From Actinospineispora eucalypti (GTDB taxonomy: Bacteria > Actinomycetota > Actinomycetes > Mycobacteriales > Pseudonocardiaceae): a DNA stretch of 64,000 nt. Positions 40,768-48,715 of the stretch are shown one piece after another; the stretch's first letter is position 1, and every line of letters begins with the position of its first letter. Position numbers and translations under genes: made by a program. The DNA is taken from contig JACHMT010000004.1 in NCBI GenBank assembly GCA_014208095.1, positions 1,054,001-1,118,000 on the forward strand. Reading direction: 5' to 3'. The notes beneath the pieces were generated by a model. The model was not told the origin of the DNA and made no database searches. It was given only the letters and a program-made list of their open reading frames with translations.

Positions 40768-42251
40768 GCGCCCTGGGCATCGACCTCGCTCCGGAGCGGG
40801 CCACCGCCGTGCTGCTGCCCGGCGACGGCGGTCCGCCGGTTCGGCGCGAGCTGCCGGGCGAGGCGAGTGTGTCCGACCTGGTCACCGGCCTGGCCGATCC
40901 GGCGACCCTGGCCGGGATCGAGCGGGTCGTGGTGGCGGCTGCGTTGCCTGTGAGTGATTTGTGTGGCTATGGCCACACAAATCACTCACAGGCGCAGCGG
41001 GTTGGCGTGCTGCGCATCGGCGCCCCCGCGACCACCTCGGTGCCGCCGATGACCGGCTGGCCGGCGGAGCTGGCCGCCCGGGTCGCCGGCCCGGTGGCGG
41101 TGGTACGCGGGGGGCACCGGTACGACGGCATGGAGTTCGGCCCGCTGGACGAACCGGCGGTCCGGGAGTTCGCGGCCACCTGCCGCGCGGCCGGCGTCGG
41201 TGCGGTCGCGGTGACCGGCACCGACGCGCACATCAACCCGGCGCACGAACAGCGCGCGCTGAGCCTGCTGTCCGAGCTCCTGGACGTCCCGGTGATCACC
41301 AGCCACGAGTCCGGTGGCGCCGGGCTGCTGGAGCGGGAGAACACCACGGTGCTCAACGCGGCCGCCGCGCCGGGCGCGCGGCGGCTGGTGGAGGAGTTCG
41401 GCCGCTCGCTGGCCGGCGCGGGCATCGACGCCGACCTCTACCTCATGGGCGGCACCGGCACCGTGCTGCCGGCCGCCCGCGCCGCCCGGCAGCCGCTGCA
41501 CATGCTGGACGCCTCGCACGGCGCCGCCCGGGCCGGCGCGGCCCACCTGACCGGCGAGGCCGACCTGGTTGTCGTGGACGCCGGGGCGGTCGGCGTGCGG
41601 CTGTCCGCGCAGGTCGACGGGCTGCCCCGGGAGAGCGGGCTGCCCCTGGAGGTGTGCGGGGTGCGCACCAGCCTGCGGCCGATCCGGGTGGTCGACGTCC
41701 CCGGGGCGCCGGTCGGCCGAGCGGCTGGCTCTCGGCCGGAGTCGGCCCGCCCACCCGGTGCGCGGGCGGCCGGGGTGTCGAGGGCCGGGCTGCCCGGTGC
41801 GCGGGCGGCCGGGGTGCGGGGGGCCGGGCTGCCCGGTGTGCGGTCGGCCGGGGTGCCGGGTGCCGGGCTGCGGGATGCGCTGGACCGGGTCGCGGCCGGG
41901 CTGGACGGGGTGCCCGTGGTGGTGGTCGGCGGCGGCGCCGGCGCGCTGGCGGTGCCCGGGGTGGAGCCGGTAAGACCGGCTCACGCGCGGTTCGCGGCCG
42001 CGTTCGGCGCGGCCGGCGGGCGGGCCGCCGCGACGGTGGACCGGCTGTTCTGGTTTGGTTCGGGCAGCCGGGAGGAATGTGTTGCGCTGGCGCGGCGGAT
42101 CGCGCGGGAGGCGGCGATCCGGTCCGGCGCGGACCCGGCGCGGGTTCGGGTGGGCGAGGTGCGGGAGGCGCTGATGACCTACGTCCCGGTGCGCTGCGTG
42201 CGCCTGCGGGTGACCGCCACCGGCCCCCTGCTGTCGTCGCGCGGCCGATGA
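40764..42251 (+). CDS. Hydantoinase/oxoprolinase (HyuA)-like protein with degenerate nucleotide motifs
   Basis: A 495-residue ASKHA-fold protein of the hydantoinase/oxoprolinase family (VITSHESGGAGLLERENTTVLNAAAAPGARRLVEEFGRSL, LMGGTGTVLPAARAARQPLHMLDASHGAARAGAAHL). The family's phosphate-binding loops GGTNTD at the N-terminus and DMGGTSTD in the middle are replaced by GIDLAPERATA and VVDAGAVGV, so ATP hydrolysis may be lost or altered. A 48-bp perfect palindrome (40946-40993) encodes about 16 residues (LPVSDLCGYGHTNHSQA), and residues 331-370 are a Gly/Ala/Arg repeat (GARAAGVSRAGLPGARAAG). It overlaps DUF917 at the start and the PucR gene at its end. Confidence 0.85.
   Translation: MSALGIDLAPERATAVLLPGDGGPPVRRELPGEASVSDLVTGLADPATLAGIERVVVAAALPVSDLCGYGHTNHSQAQRVGVLRIGAPATTSVPPMTGWPAELAARVAGPVAVVRGGHRYDGMEFGPLDEPAVREFAATCRAAGVGAVAVTGTDAHINPAHEQRALSLLSELLDVPVITSHESGGAGLLERENTTVLNAAAAPGARRLVEEFGRSLAGAGIDADLYLMGGTGTVLPAARAARQPLHMLDASHGAARAGAAHLTGEADLVVVDAGAVGVRLSAQVDGLPRESGLPLEVCGVRTSLRPIRVVDVPGAPVGRAAGSRPESARPPGARAAGVSRAGLPGARAAGVRGAGLPGVRSAGVPGAGLRDALDRVAAGLDGVPVVVVGGGAGALAVPGVEPVRPAHARFAAAFGAAGGRAAATVDRLFWFGSGSREECVALARRIAREAAIRSGADPARVRVGEVREALMTYVPVRCVRLRVTATGPLLSSRGR
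40946..40993. repeat. Perfect palindrome inside the coding sequence, 22-bp arms
   Basis: Left arm 40946-40967 (GCCTGTGAGTGATTTGTGTG-GC), loop TATG, right arm 40972-40993 its exact reverse complement. It is in frame in the hydantoinase-like gene and has lower GC than the gene around it. Confidence 0.95.
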
Positions 42252-43834
42252 GCACTGTCACGCTCGGGCAGCTGCTCGGCATGGGGCTGCTCACCGGGTA
42301 CGAGGTGTTCGGCGGCGCGGCCGGCCTGGACCGGCCGGTGCGCATGGTGGTGCCGGGGGCGGGCGTGGCCGGCATCGGCGAGCTGAGCCCGGGCAGCGTG
42401 GTGGTGTTCGGACCCGAACAGCTGGTGCTGGACGAGCTGGCCGCCGACCTGGCGCTGCGCCTCGGCCGGGGCGCCGGGCTGTCCGGGATCATCGCGCAGC
42501 GCCCGGACCGCCCGGTGCCGCTGGTGACCAGGAGGCTCGCGGACAAGCTGGCCCTCCCGCTGGTCGGCGTGGAGGCGGTGGCCCCGGCCGCCGTGGCGGC
42601 CACCTTCGACCCGTACGTGCGGGCGCCGGAGATCGCCGGGCTGCGCATCCTCGGTACCACCGCGCAGCGCTTCCAGACCGCGCCGACCAGCGCCGAGGAG
42701 CTGACCCGGACGCTCGCCCAGACCCTGGGCGGGCCGGTCGCGCTGGTGGACGCGGAGTCCCGCCCGGTGGCCGGCGACCCGGCGGCCCGCGAGCCGTTGC
42801 ACCGGCCGGAGATCCGCGCCCGGTTGGCCGGTGGCCGGCCGGCCGCCGAGACCTTCCCGCTGGGCTCCTCGGACGTGGTTCTGCTGCACCCGGTGCTGCT
42901 GGACCGCGCCGGACCGGCCAGCTTCTGGCTGGTCGCCCGGCTGAGCACGGCCACCGGGGCGCTACTGGAACCGCTGCGCCAGTCGTTGGCCATCGCCGCG
43001 CTGTCCTTCGCGGTGTACGTGGCCGGCAACACGGCGGCGCTGGAGCGGGAGAGCCGCCAGCGCGCGCTGCTGCTCGGCGAGATCCTGGACCAGGGCGACT
43101 CGCCGGCGCCGAGGACCGTGGAGCGGGCCGCCGCGCTGGGCTGGCGGCTGGCCGGGTGGCACACCGCCGTACAGCTGGCGGTGCGCGAGTCGCGTCCCGG
43201 CACCCGGCCGGCCGAGCTGGTGGAGGAGCTGGAGGAACAGCTGTCCGGCGGCGGGATCCGGGCGCGCCTGGTGGAGCGCCCGGACGGCTGGGCGTTCTGG
43301 ACCACCGCCGAATCCGAGCCGGAGGCGCTGGACCCCGGCCCGCTGCTGGCCGCCGTGCGGTCCGCGCTGCTCGCGGTGGAGGCGGCGCACCGGGGCCTGG
43401 CGCTGTGCGCCGGGGTGGGCGGTGCGCACCCGGGCACGGCGGGCATCCAGCGTTCGCTGGAGGAGGCCCGCCAGGCGTGCCTGCTGGCCCGCACCGAGCA
43501 CGGCGCGGCCTCGGTGGAGCACCTGGACGCGGTGAGCATGAAACGGCTGCTGGTGGGCTGGTACGCGTCCGGCACGCTGCGCTCGGTGGCGGCGGAGGTC
43601 CTCACCCCGCTGCGCGAGGCCGACCCGTCCGGGGAGCTGGTGCGCACCCTGCGCCGGTACCTGGACCAGGAGTCCTCGGCGACCGAGACGGCGGCGTTGC
43701 TCGGCGTGCACCGCAACACCGTGATGCAGCGCCTGGACCGGATCCGCAAACTCCTCCCGGTGAACCTGGACGACCCCGACGACCGCGTGGTGGTGCACCT
43801 CGCCGTCCGGGCCGTCGGCGTCGACTGGACCTGA
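42248..43834 (+). CDS. PucR-family transcriptional regulator 1
   Basis: A 528-residue PucR-type protein. N-terminal PucR domain: TLGQLLGMGLLTGYEVFGGAAGLDRPVRMVVPG. Central GGDEF-like/CdaR-like domain. C-terminal HTH_30: LRRYLDQESSATETAALLGVHRNTVMQRLDRIRKLLPVNLDDPDDRVVVHLAVRAV. PucR/CdaR proteins often control purine and allantoin use. It is translationally coupled (ATGA) to the hydantoinase-like gene, so it is part of the second island operon and likely regulates it or the first operon. Confidence 0.92.
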   Translation: MSTVTLGQLLGMGLLTGYEVFGGAAGLDRPVRMVVPGAGVAGIGELSPGSVVVFGPEQLVLDELAADLALRLGRGAGLSGIIAQRPDRPVPLVTRRLADKLALPLVGVEAVAPAAVAATFDPYVRAPEIAGLRILGTTAQRFQTAPTSAEELTRTLAQTLGGPVALVDAESRPVAGDPAAREPLHRPEIRARLAGGRPAAETFPLGSSDVVLLHPVLLDRAGPASFWLVARLSTATGALLEPLRQSLAIAALSFAVYVAGNTAALERESRQRALLLGEILDQGDSPAPRTVERAAALGWRLAGWHTAVQLAVRESRPGTRPAELVEELEEQLSGGGIRARLVERPDGWAFWTTAESEPEALDPGPLLAAVRSALLAVEAAHRGLALCAGVGGAHPGTAGIQRSLEEARQACLLARTEHGAASVEHLDAVSMKRLLVGWYASGTLRSVAAEVLTPLREADPSGELVRTLRRYLDQESSATETAALLGVHRNTVMQRLDRIRKLLPVNLDDPDDRVVVHLAVRAVGVDWT

Positions 43835-43850
43835 GCCACCCACCCCCCGG

Positions 43851-43894
43851 CGAGTCGGGGATTCGTGCACGGTGAGTCGGGGATTCAGGTACGG
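43851..43894. repeat. 22-bp GAGTCGGGGATTC repeat, two units
   Basis: CGAGTCGGGGATTCGTGCAC-GG (43851-43872) and TGAGTCGGGGATTCAGGTAC-GG (43873-43894), right after the PucR stop codon. Same family as the arrays at 60539 and 62823. Confidence 0.9.
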
Positions 43895-43920
43895 GACCGG
43901 CCGGTCTGAACCGCGAGCGA

Positions 43921-43972
43921 CAGTGGGCATACTGCCCAGCTAGATTGCCGAAACAGGGCGGTGTGCCCACTG
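43921..43972. promoter_or_regulatory. Inverted repeat in the second pucR promoter
   Basis: CAGTGGGCA (43921-43929) pairs with TGCCCACTG (43964-43972), 34 bp apart. The left arm is itself part of a shorter palindrome (TGGGCA TAC TGCCCA). The right arm is about 35 bp before the second PucR start. Candidate operator pair for a PucR dimer. Confidence 0.6.
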
Positions 43973-44006
43973 ACGGGCGCTGTCGGGGTTCCTAGCCTCT
44001 GAACGC

Positions 44007-45668
44007 ATGACGCTGCTGGACGAGCGCCCGGCCGCGCCCGAGCGGGGCGAGCCGGCCGTTGTGACGCTGCTCGGCCTGCTGGCCGGCGCACACCGGTTCG
44101 ACGTGCTCGCCGCCCCGCGTGGCCTGGACGTCCCGGTCACCGGGGTGACCATCTGGGACGCCCACGCTCCGGACCGGCTCTGCCGGGGCGACCTGGTGCT
44201 GGCCCCCGACGCCGCCCGCCCGGACCTGCTGCTGCCCGAGGCCGGCCGGGCCGGCGTGTCCGCCGTGCTGGTCAAGGGCGTCGACGATCTGCCGGCGTGG
44301 CGGGAGCTGGCCGAGCACGCCCGGGTGGCGCTGCTGCTCGCCGCCGGCGAGCTGTGCTGGGACGACATCTGCCTCACGGCCCGCGCGCTGCTCCCGGCGG
44401 CCCGGCTCACCGCGCCGGCCGAGCGGCCGCACGAGCCCGGGCGGCTTTTCGAGCTGGCCGAGGCGGCGGCGGTCGCCCTGCGCGCGCCGGTGCTGATCAC
44501 CGATGCCGAGCTGCGGGTGCTCGCGTTCGCCCACCGGGACCAGCCGCTGGACCCGCTGCGGGTGAAGACCATCCTGGCCCGGCGGGTGCCCGAGTCCGGG
44601 CGCGACTGGTTGACCCGCACCGGCGAGCTGGCCCGGTTGCGCCACACCCGCGAGCCGGTACGGCTGACCCCGCCCGGCGGGAGTCCCCGGCTGGTCGCGC
44701 CGGTGCTGGCCCGTGACTCGGTGGTGGGCTACGTCAGTGTGGCCGAGGCGGACCGGCTGCTCTCCGCCGAGGAGCTCGCCGTCGCGGCGGACGTGGCGGC
44801 CTCGGCGGCGCCGGCATTCCTGCCGGATCCCCCGGCGGCGGCGCCGGACGAGGATCTGCTGGTCAGCCGGTTGCTGCGCGGCGTACTCGCCGGCCGTGGC
44901 GCGCTGCGTCCGCTCACCGAACGGCTGCGTCCGGCCCGCTCCGGGCGGAGAGTGACCGCGGCCGGCCGGACCGGGTGCGACGGGACCGCTGCCGGCCGGA
45001 CCGAGGGACCGGCGACCGCGGAAGCGGCCGGCGAGTGGTTCCTGATCGGCTTCGGGGGTTCGTCGGACCTGCCCGATCACGGCCTGCTGGCCCGGTGCGC
45101 CAGGCTGACCTGTCCCGGTGCCACGGCGGTGGGGTTGGACGGCCGGGTGTTCGTGCTGGCCGGGTACCCGGGCCCGGCCGGAGCGGTGCGGCTGGCCGAG
45201 CGCCTGCGCAGCCGGTACGCCGAGTTCGGAGGCCCCGGCCTGGCGACCTGCCTGAGCGAGCCGTTCGGCCCGGACGGCGACCCGGCCTCCCTAAGCCGGG
45301 ACCTGGCCCGCGCCCTGGACCTGCCCCCCGACGGGATCGGCCGGCTCGAGGAGCTGCGCCCCCGCCTGGTGCTGGCCGAGTTGGCCGAGCTGACCGCCGA
45401 CCACCCGAACCTGCTGGCCAGCGGGCCGCTGGCCAGCCTGCGCCGGGCCGACGCCGCGCGCTACACCGACCACCTGGACACGCTGCTGGCGTTCTTCGAC
45501 GCGGGCGCGGACCTGGGCGCCGCGGCCAAACGGCTGTGCATCCACCGCAACACGCTGCGCTACCGGATGCGCCGGATCGAGACGCTCGGCGGTTTCGACC
45601 TCGCCGACCCCGTGGCGCGGTTCACGACGGAGCTCCAGGTCAGGTTGGCTCGCGCAACAGCACGGTGA
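44007..45668 (+). CDS. PucR-family transcriptional regulator 2
   Basis: A 553-residue PucR-type protein. N-terminal domain: VTLLGLLAGAHRFDVLAAPRGLDVPVTGVTIWDAHAPDRLCRGDLVLAPD. C-terminal HTH_30: TLLAFFDAGADLGAAAKRLCIHRNTLRYRMRRIETLGGFDLADPVARFTTELQVRL. It is the second PucR in tandem and has its own upstream space with an inverted repeat. Its last 29 bp overlap the end of the convergent MaoC gene. The presence of two such regulators in series suggests separate control of the two operons. Confidence 0.92.
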   Translation: MTLLDERPAAPERGEPAVVTLLGLLAGAHRFDVLAAPRGLDVPVTGVTIWDAHAPDRLCRGDLVLAPDAARPDLLLPEAGRAGVSAVLVKGVDDLPAWRELAEHARVALLLAAGELCWDDICLTARALLPAARLTAPAERPHEPGRLFELAEAAAVALRAPVLITDAELRVLAFAHRDQPLDPLRVKTILARRVPESGRDWLTRTGELARLRHTREPVRLTPPGGSPRLVAPVLARDSVVGYVSVAEADRLLSAEELAVAADVAASAAPAFLPDPPAAAPDEDLLVSRLLRGVLAGRGALRPLTERLRPARSGRRVTAAGRTGCDGTAAGRTEGPATAEAAGEWFLIGFGGSSDLPDHGLLARCARLTCPGATAVGLDGRVFVLAGYPGPAGAVRLAERLRSRYAEFGGPGLATCLSEPFGPDGDPASLSRDLARALDLPPDGIGRLEELRPRLVLAELAELTADHPNLLASGPLASLRRADAARYTDHLDTLLAFFDAGADLGAAAKRLCIHRNTLRYRMRRIETLGGFDLADPVARFTTELQVRLARATAR

Positions 45669-46056
45669 GCTGACCCCGGAACACGCACTCGTCGCCCCGG
45701 TTCAGCGTGGCCAGGATGTCCGCGACGCCCAGGCTCGGGTCGTCCCTGGACCGCCGGGCACCGAGCACGCCGGCGCGGGCGGCCAGCGCGTCGCCCGGGT
45801 AGACCGGGGCCGGCCAGCTGAACGAGTTGGCGCCCCCGGTGCGCAGCGCCGGGGTGTCGTTCACCACACCGGATACCCACGCGCGCAGCCACAGCGACGC
45901 GGTGAACAGCCCGGATGCGGTTGGCCGCTCGGCCAGGTGGATCGGCTGCGGGTCGAACCGGCGGGCGTAGTCGAGCATCTCGTCCCGGTCGGCGGTGACC
46001 GTGCCGAGTTCGAACACCCGGCCGCCGGTGAAGTCGCCGAAGGTGAGCCCCGTCAT
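45640..46056 (-). CDS. MaoC-like hot-dog dehydratase
   Basis: A 138-residue hot-dog protein: GDFTGGRVFELGTVTADRDEMLDYARRFDPQPIHLAERPTASGLFTASLWLRAW. The DPQPIHLAE and ASGLFT elements follow the MaoC dehydratase pattern (DPQPFHxD and xSGWHT), with Asp and His available as the catalytic pair. It may hydrate enoyl-CoA/ACP. Its 3' end overlaps the second PucR gene by 29 bp on the opposite strand, and it is 28 bp downstream of hisN. Confidence 0.85.
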   Translation of the reverse strand: MTGLTFGDFTGGRVFELGTVTADRDEMLDYARRFDPQPIHLAERPTASGLFTASLWLRAWVSGVVNDTPALRTGGANSFSWPAPVYPGDALAARAGVLGARRSRDDPSLGVADILATLNRGDECVFRGQLTVLLREPT

Positions 46057-46083
46057 ACCCCGGATCGTGCCACGCCCGGCCGG

Positions 46084-46890
46084 TCAGCCCCGCAGCACGG
46101 CCAGCGACGGCGCGTGCAGCGGGCCGTTGGACGACATGCCGCTGCCGCCGGTGAAGCCGTCCGCGCCGGTCAGGTCGGTGAACCGGCCGCCGGCCTCGGT
46201 GACCACCAGCTGCACGGCGGCCAGGTCCCAGGCGTTGGCCTCGGCGTCGATGGCCACGTCGATGGCGCCCTCGGCGACCAGCATGTGCTGCCAGAAGTCG
46301 CCGAACGCCCGCACCACCCAGCAGCGGGCCACCAGGTCCAGGTACCGGTCCAGCTCGCCGCGCTCGGCCCAGCTGCTCAGCTCGGTGGTGGACAGGCAGG
46401 CGTCGGCCAGCTCGTGTACCCCGGAGACGGCCAGCCGCCGGGGCTCCCCGCCCGAGGCGTCGGACGCCCACGCTCCGCCGCCGGCCGAGGCCCACCAGCG
46501 GCGGCCCAGCGCCGGCGCGCTCACCACGCCGACCACCGGGTCGCCGTCCGAGACCAGCGCGATCAGGCTGGCCCACACCGGGACGCCCCGGGAGTAGTTC
46601 TTGGTGCCGTCGATCGGGTCGATGACCCAGCCCCGGCCGGCGTCCACCGAACCGCCGCGCTCCTCGCCGACGACCGCGTGGCCGGGGCGCTCGGCGGCGA
46701 GCACGGCGCGCAGCGCGTCCTCGGTCGCGGTGTCCGCGTCGGTCACCGGCGTGCGGTCGGGCTTGCGGTCCACCCGCAGGTCGGCGGCCCGGAACCGGGC
46801 CAGGGTGATCCCGTCGGCGCGATCGGCCAGGCGCAACGCGAGGGCCAGATCTGCCTTCCACCCGCCCGCCTCCCCGTCGCACTGACTCAT
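46084..46890 (-). CDS. hisN: Histidinol-phosphatase, inositol-monophosphatase type
   Basis: A 268-residue IMPase-family enzyme. Metal motifs: VVGEERGG (Glu), WVIDPIDGTKNYSRGVPVWASLIALV (DPIDGT) and ANAWDLAAVQLVVTEAGG (WDLAA). The KNYxRGVPVWA signature is that of actinobacterial HisN, which dephosphorylates histidinol phosphate, though inositol and other sugar phosphates are possible. The ATG at 46890 overlaps the stop of the gtrA-like gene (ATGA). Upstream frames to 47184 are shadows. Confidence 0.88.
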   Translation of the reverse strand: MSQCDGEAGGWKADLALALRLADRADGITLARFRAADLRVDRKPDRTPVTDADTATEDALRAVLAAERPGHAVVGEERGGSVDAGRGWVIDPIDGTKNYSRGVPVWASLIALVSDGDPVVGVVSAPALGRRWWASAGGGAWASDASGGEPRRLAVSGVHELADACLSTTELSSWAERGELDRYLDLVARCWVVRAFGDFWQHMLVAEGAIDVAIDAEANAWDLAAVQLVVTEAGGRFTDLTGADGFTGGSGMSSNGPLHAPSLAVLRG

Positions 46891-47411
46891 GGCGCGCCGG
46901 TACCGGCCGGGACCGGCTTCTGCCGGCCGTCCTCGTGCGGGAACACGAACCGGCGGAACGCCCACCAGCGGAACACCATGCCCACCAGCACGCCGATGAT
47001 CTGCCCGGACACGAAGTCGGCCAGGTGCTCGGTGAACAAGGTCACCGCCGGCACCCGCAGGTCCAGCACGTACCGGGAGATGAACAGCGGCGCGGAGTAC
47101 ACGGCCACGCCGATCCCGCTGATCAGCAGGTACAGCACCGCCTCGTGGTGGCGCTCCCGGCCGCCCCGGGTGCGGAACGACCACTCCCGGTTGAGCATGT
47201 AGGACGCGATGGTGGCGACCACCACGGAGATCACCTTGGCGGTGACCGGCTTGGGCTCCAGGATCGTGCTCTTCAGCAGCAGGAAGATGGCGGTGTCGAT
47301 CACCCAGGTGGTCCCGCCGACCAGACCGAACTTCACCATTTCCCGGTGCCGGATCGCCACGTCGCGGTACGGCTGGGGGATCCAGCTGAGCACCGTTTCG
47401 ACCACCGTCAC
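46887..47411 (-). CDS. GtrA-family membrane protein
   Basis: A 174-residue four-TM GtrA/DPMS-like protein: HREMVKFGLVGGTTWVIDTAIFLLLKS (TM1), VISVVVATIASYMLNREWSF (NREWSF motif), AVLYLLISGIGVAVYSAPLFI and HLADFVSGQIIGVLVGMVFRWWAFRRFVF. Such proteins may flip or anchor prenyl-linked sugars. In mycobacteria it lies next to purK (Rv3277-like). GTG at 47411 is the likely start. Divergent from purK. Confidence 0.9.
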   Translation of the reverse strand: MTVVETVLSWIPQPYRDVAIRHREMVKFGLVGGTTWVIDTAIFLLLKSTILEPKPVTAKVISVVVATIASYMLNREWSFRTRGGRERHHEAVLYLLISGIGVAVYSAPLFISRYVLDLRVPAVTLFTEHLADFVSGQIIGVLVGMVFRWWAFRRFVFPHEDGRQKPVPAGTGAP

Positions 47412-47497
47412 GCGGCCCAGTTTATTGACCTGTGATCCCGAGGCATGCGCCCGCCTGTACATAGCCCTCTGAGCTGGGGAGTTATCCTCTTCTACCC

Positions 47498-48691
47498 GTG
47501 AGCACCCGTATCCCGGTAGTCGGCATGGTCGGAGCCGGGCAGTTGGCCCGGATGACCCACCAGGCGGCGATCGCACTGGGGCAGTCGTTGCGCGTGCTCG
47601 CGGTGTCCGCCGACGACCCGGCGGCCGTGGTCGCGCCGAACGTGGTGTTCGGGCAGCCGGACGACCCGGCGGCCCTCGCCGAGTTCCTCAAGGGCTGCGA
47701 CGCGGTCACCTTCGACCACGAGGGCGTGCCCGCCGAGCCGTTGGCCTCGCTGGCCGCCCAGCTGGAGGTGCCGCTGCGCCCGTCGCCGGCGGCACTGGTG
47801 CACGCGCAGGACAAGCTGGTGATGCGCGAGCGGCTGTCCGCGCTGGGCGTGCCCTGCCCGCCGTTCCGGGCCATCAGCTCGCCGCGCGAGGTGAACGAGT
47901 TCGCCGCCCGGCACGGCTGGCCGGTGGTGCTCAAGGCGCGCACCGGCGGCTACGACGGACGCGGCATCTGGATGCTGGACGACCCGCTGCACGCCGCGCC
48001 GATCCTGGCCGAGACGCTCGCCGCCGGCACGCCGTTGCTGGTCGAGCAGCGGGTGAAGATGCGCCGCGAGCTGGCCGCACTGGTCGCCCGCTCGCCGTTC
48101 GGCCAGGGCGCGGCCTGGCCGGTGGTGCACACCGTGCAGGACAACGGGATCTGCGTGCAGGTGATCGCCCCCGCGCCCGGGCTCACCCCGGCGCGGGCCG
48201 AGGCGGCGCAGCGGCTGGCGTTGCGGGTGGCCGAGGAGCTGGACGTGGTCGGCCTGCTCGCCGTCGAGCTGTTCGAGATCGACGAGCCGGGCCCGGACGG
48301 CACCGGCCTGCTGGTGAACGAGCTGGCCATGCGCCCGCACAACTCCGGCCACTGGACCATCGAGGGCTCGGTGACCTCCCAGTTCGAGCAGCACGTGCGG
48401 GCCGTGCTGGACTACCCGCTGGGGTCCACCGCGCCGAGGGCGCCGGTCACCGTGATGGCCAACGTGCTGGGGGGCGACCCGGTCCCGGAGATGGGCCTGG
48501 ACGAGCGGGTGCACCACCTGTTCGCCCGTTTCCCGGACGTCAAGGTGCACCTGTACGGCAAGGCGGAACGGCCGGGCCGGAAGATCGGCCACGTGACGGT
48601 TCTGGGCGAAGAGGTGGCACCGGTGCGCCGCCGCGCCGCGCTGGCCGCCGACTGGCTCTCCCGAGCGGTGTGGCGCGACGGCTGGCACTGA
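47498..48691 (+). CDS. purK: N5-carboxyaminoimidazole ribonucleotide synthase
   Basis: A 397-residue ATP-grasp enzyme converting AIR and bicarbonate to N5-CAIR in purine biosynthesis. Motifs: VGMVGAGQLARMTHQAAIALGQSLRVLA, VTFDHEGVP, QDKLVMRERLSALGVPCPPF, VVLKARTGGYDGRGIW, and NELAMRPHNSGHWTIEGSVTSQFEQHVRAVL. Start is the GTG at 47498. It is 24 bp before purE, forming the usual purKE operon. Confidence 0.96.
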   Translation: MSTRIPVVGMVGAGQLARMTHQAAIALGQSLRVLAVSADDPAAVVAPNVVFGQPDDPAALAEFLKGCDAVTFDHEGVPAEPLASLAAQLEVPLRPSPAALVHAQDKLVMRERLSALGVPCPPFRAISSPREVNEFAARHGWPVVLKARTGGYDGRGIWMLDDPLHAAPILAETLAAGTPLLVEQRVKMRRELAALVARSPFGQGAAWPVVHTVQDNGICVQVIAPAPGLTPARAEAAQRLALRVAEELDVVGLLAVELFEIDEPGPDGTGLLVNELAMRPHNSGHWTIEGSVTSQFEQHVRAVLDYPLGSTAPRAPVTVMANVLGGDPVPEMGLDERVHHLFARFPDVKVHLYGKAERPGRKIGHVTVLGEEVAPVRRRAALAADWLSRAVWRDGWH

Positions 48692-48715
48692 AGAGGAAGA
48701 CAAGGAGCAGGGAAA

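Noticed and set aside
40946..40993. Rho-independent terminator
   Set aside because: It is inside an open coding sequence whose downstream half encodes the conserved remainder of the protein, and the reading frame is kept.
46084..47184. Longer hisN reading frame starting at 47184
   Set aside because: The extension is antisense-like sequence over the gtrA-type gene; the family-like N-terminus begins at the ATG 46890 with an ATGA overlap.
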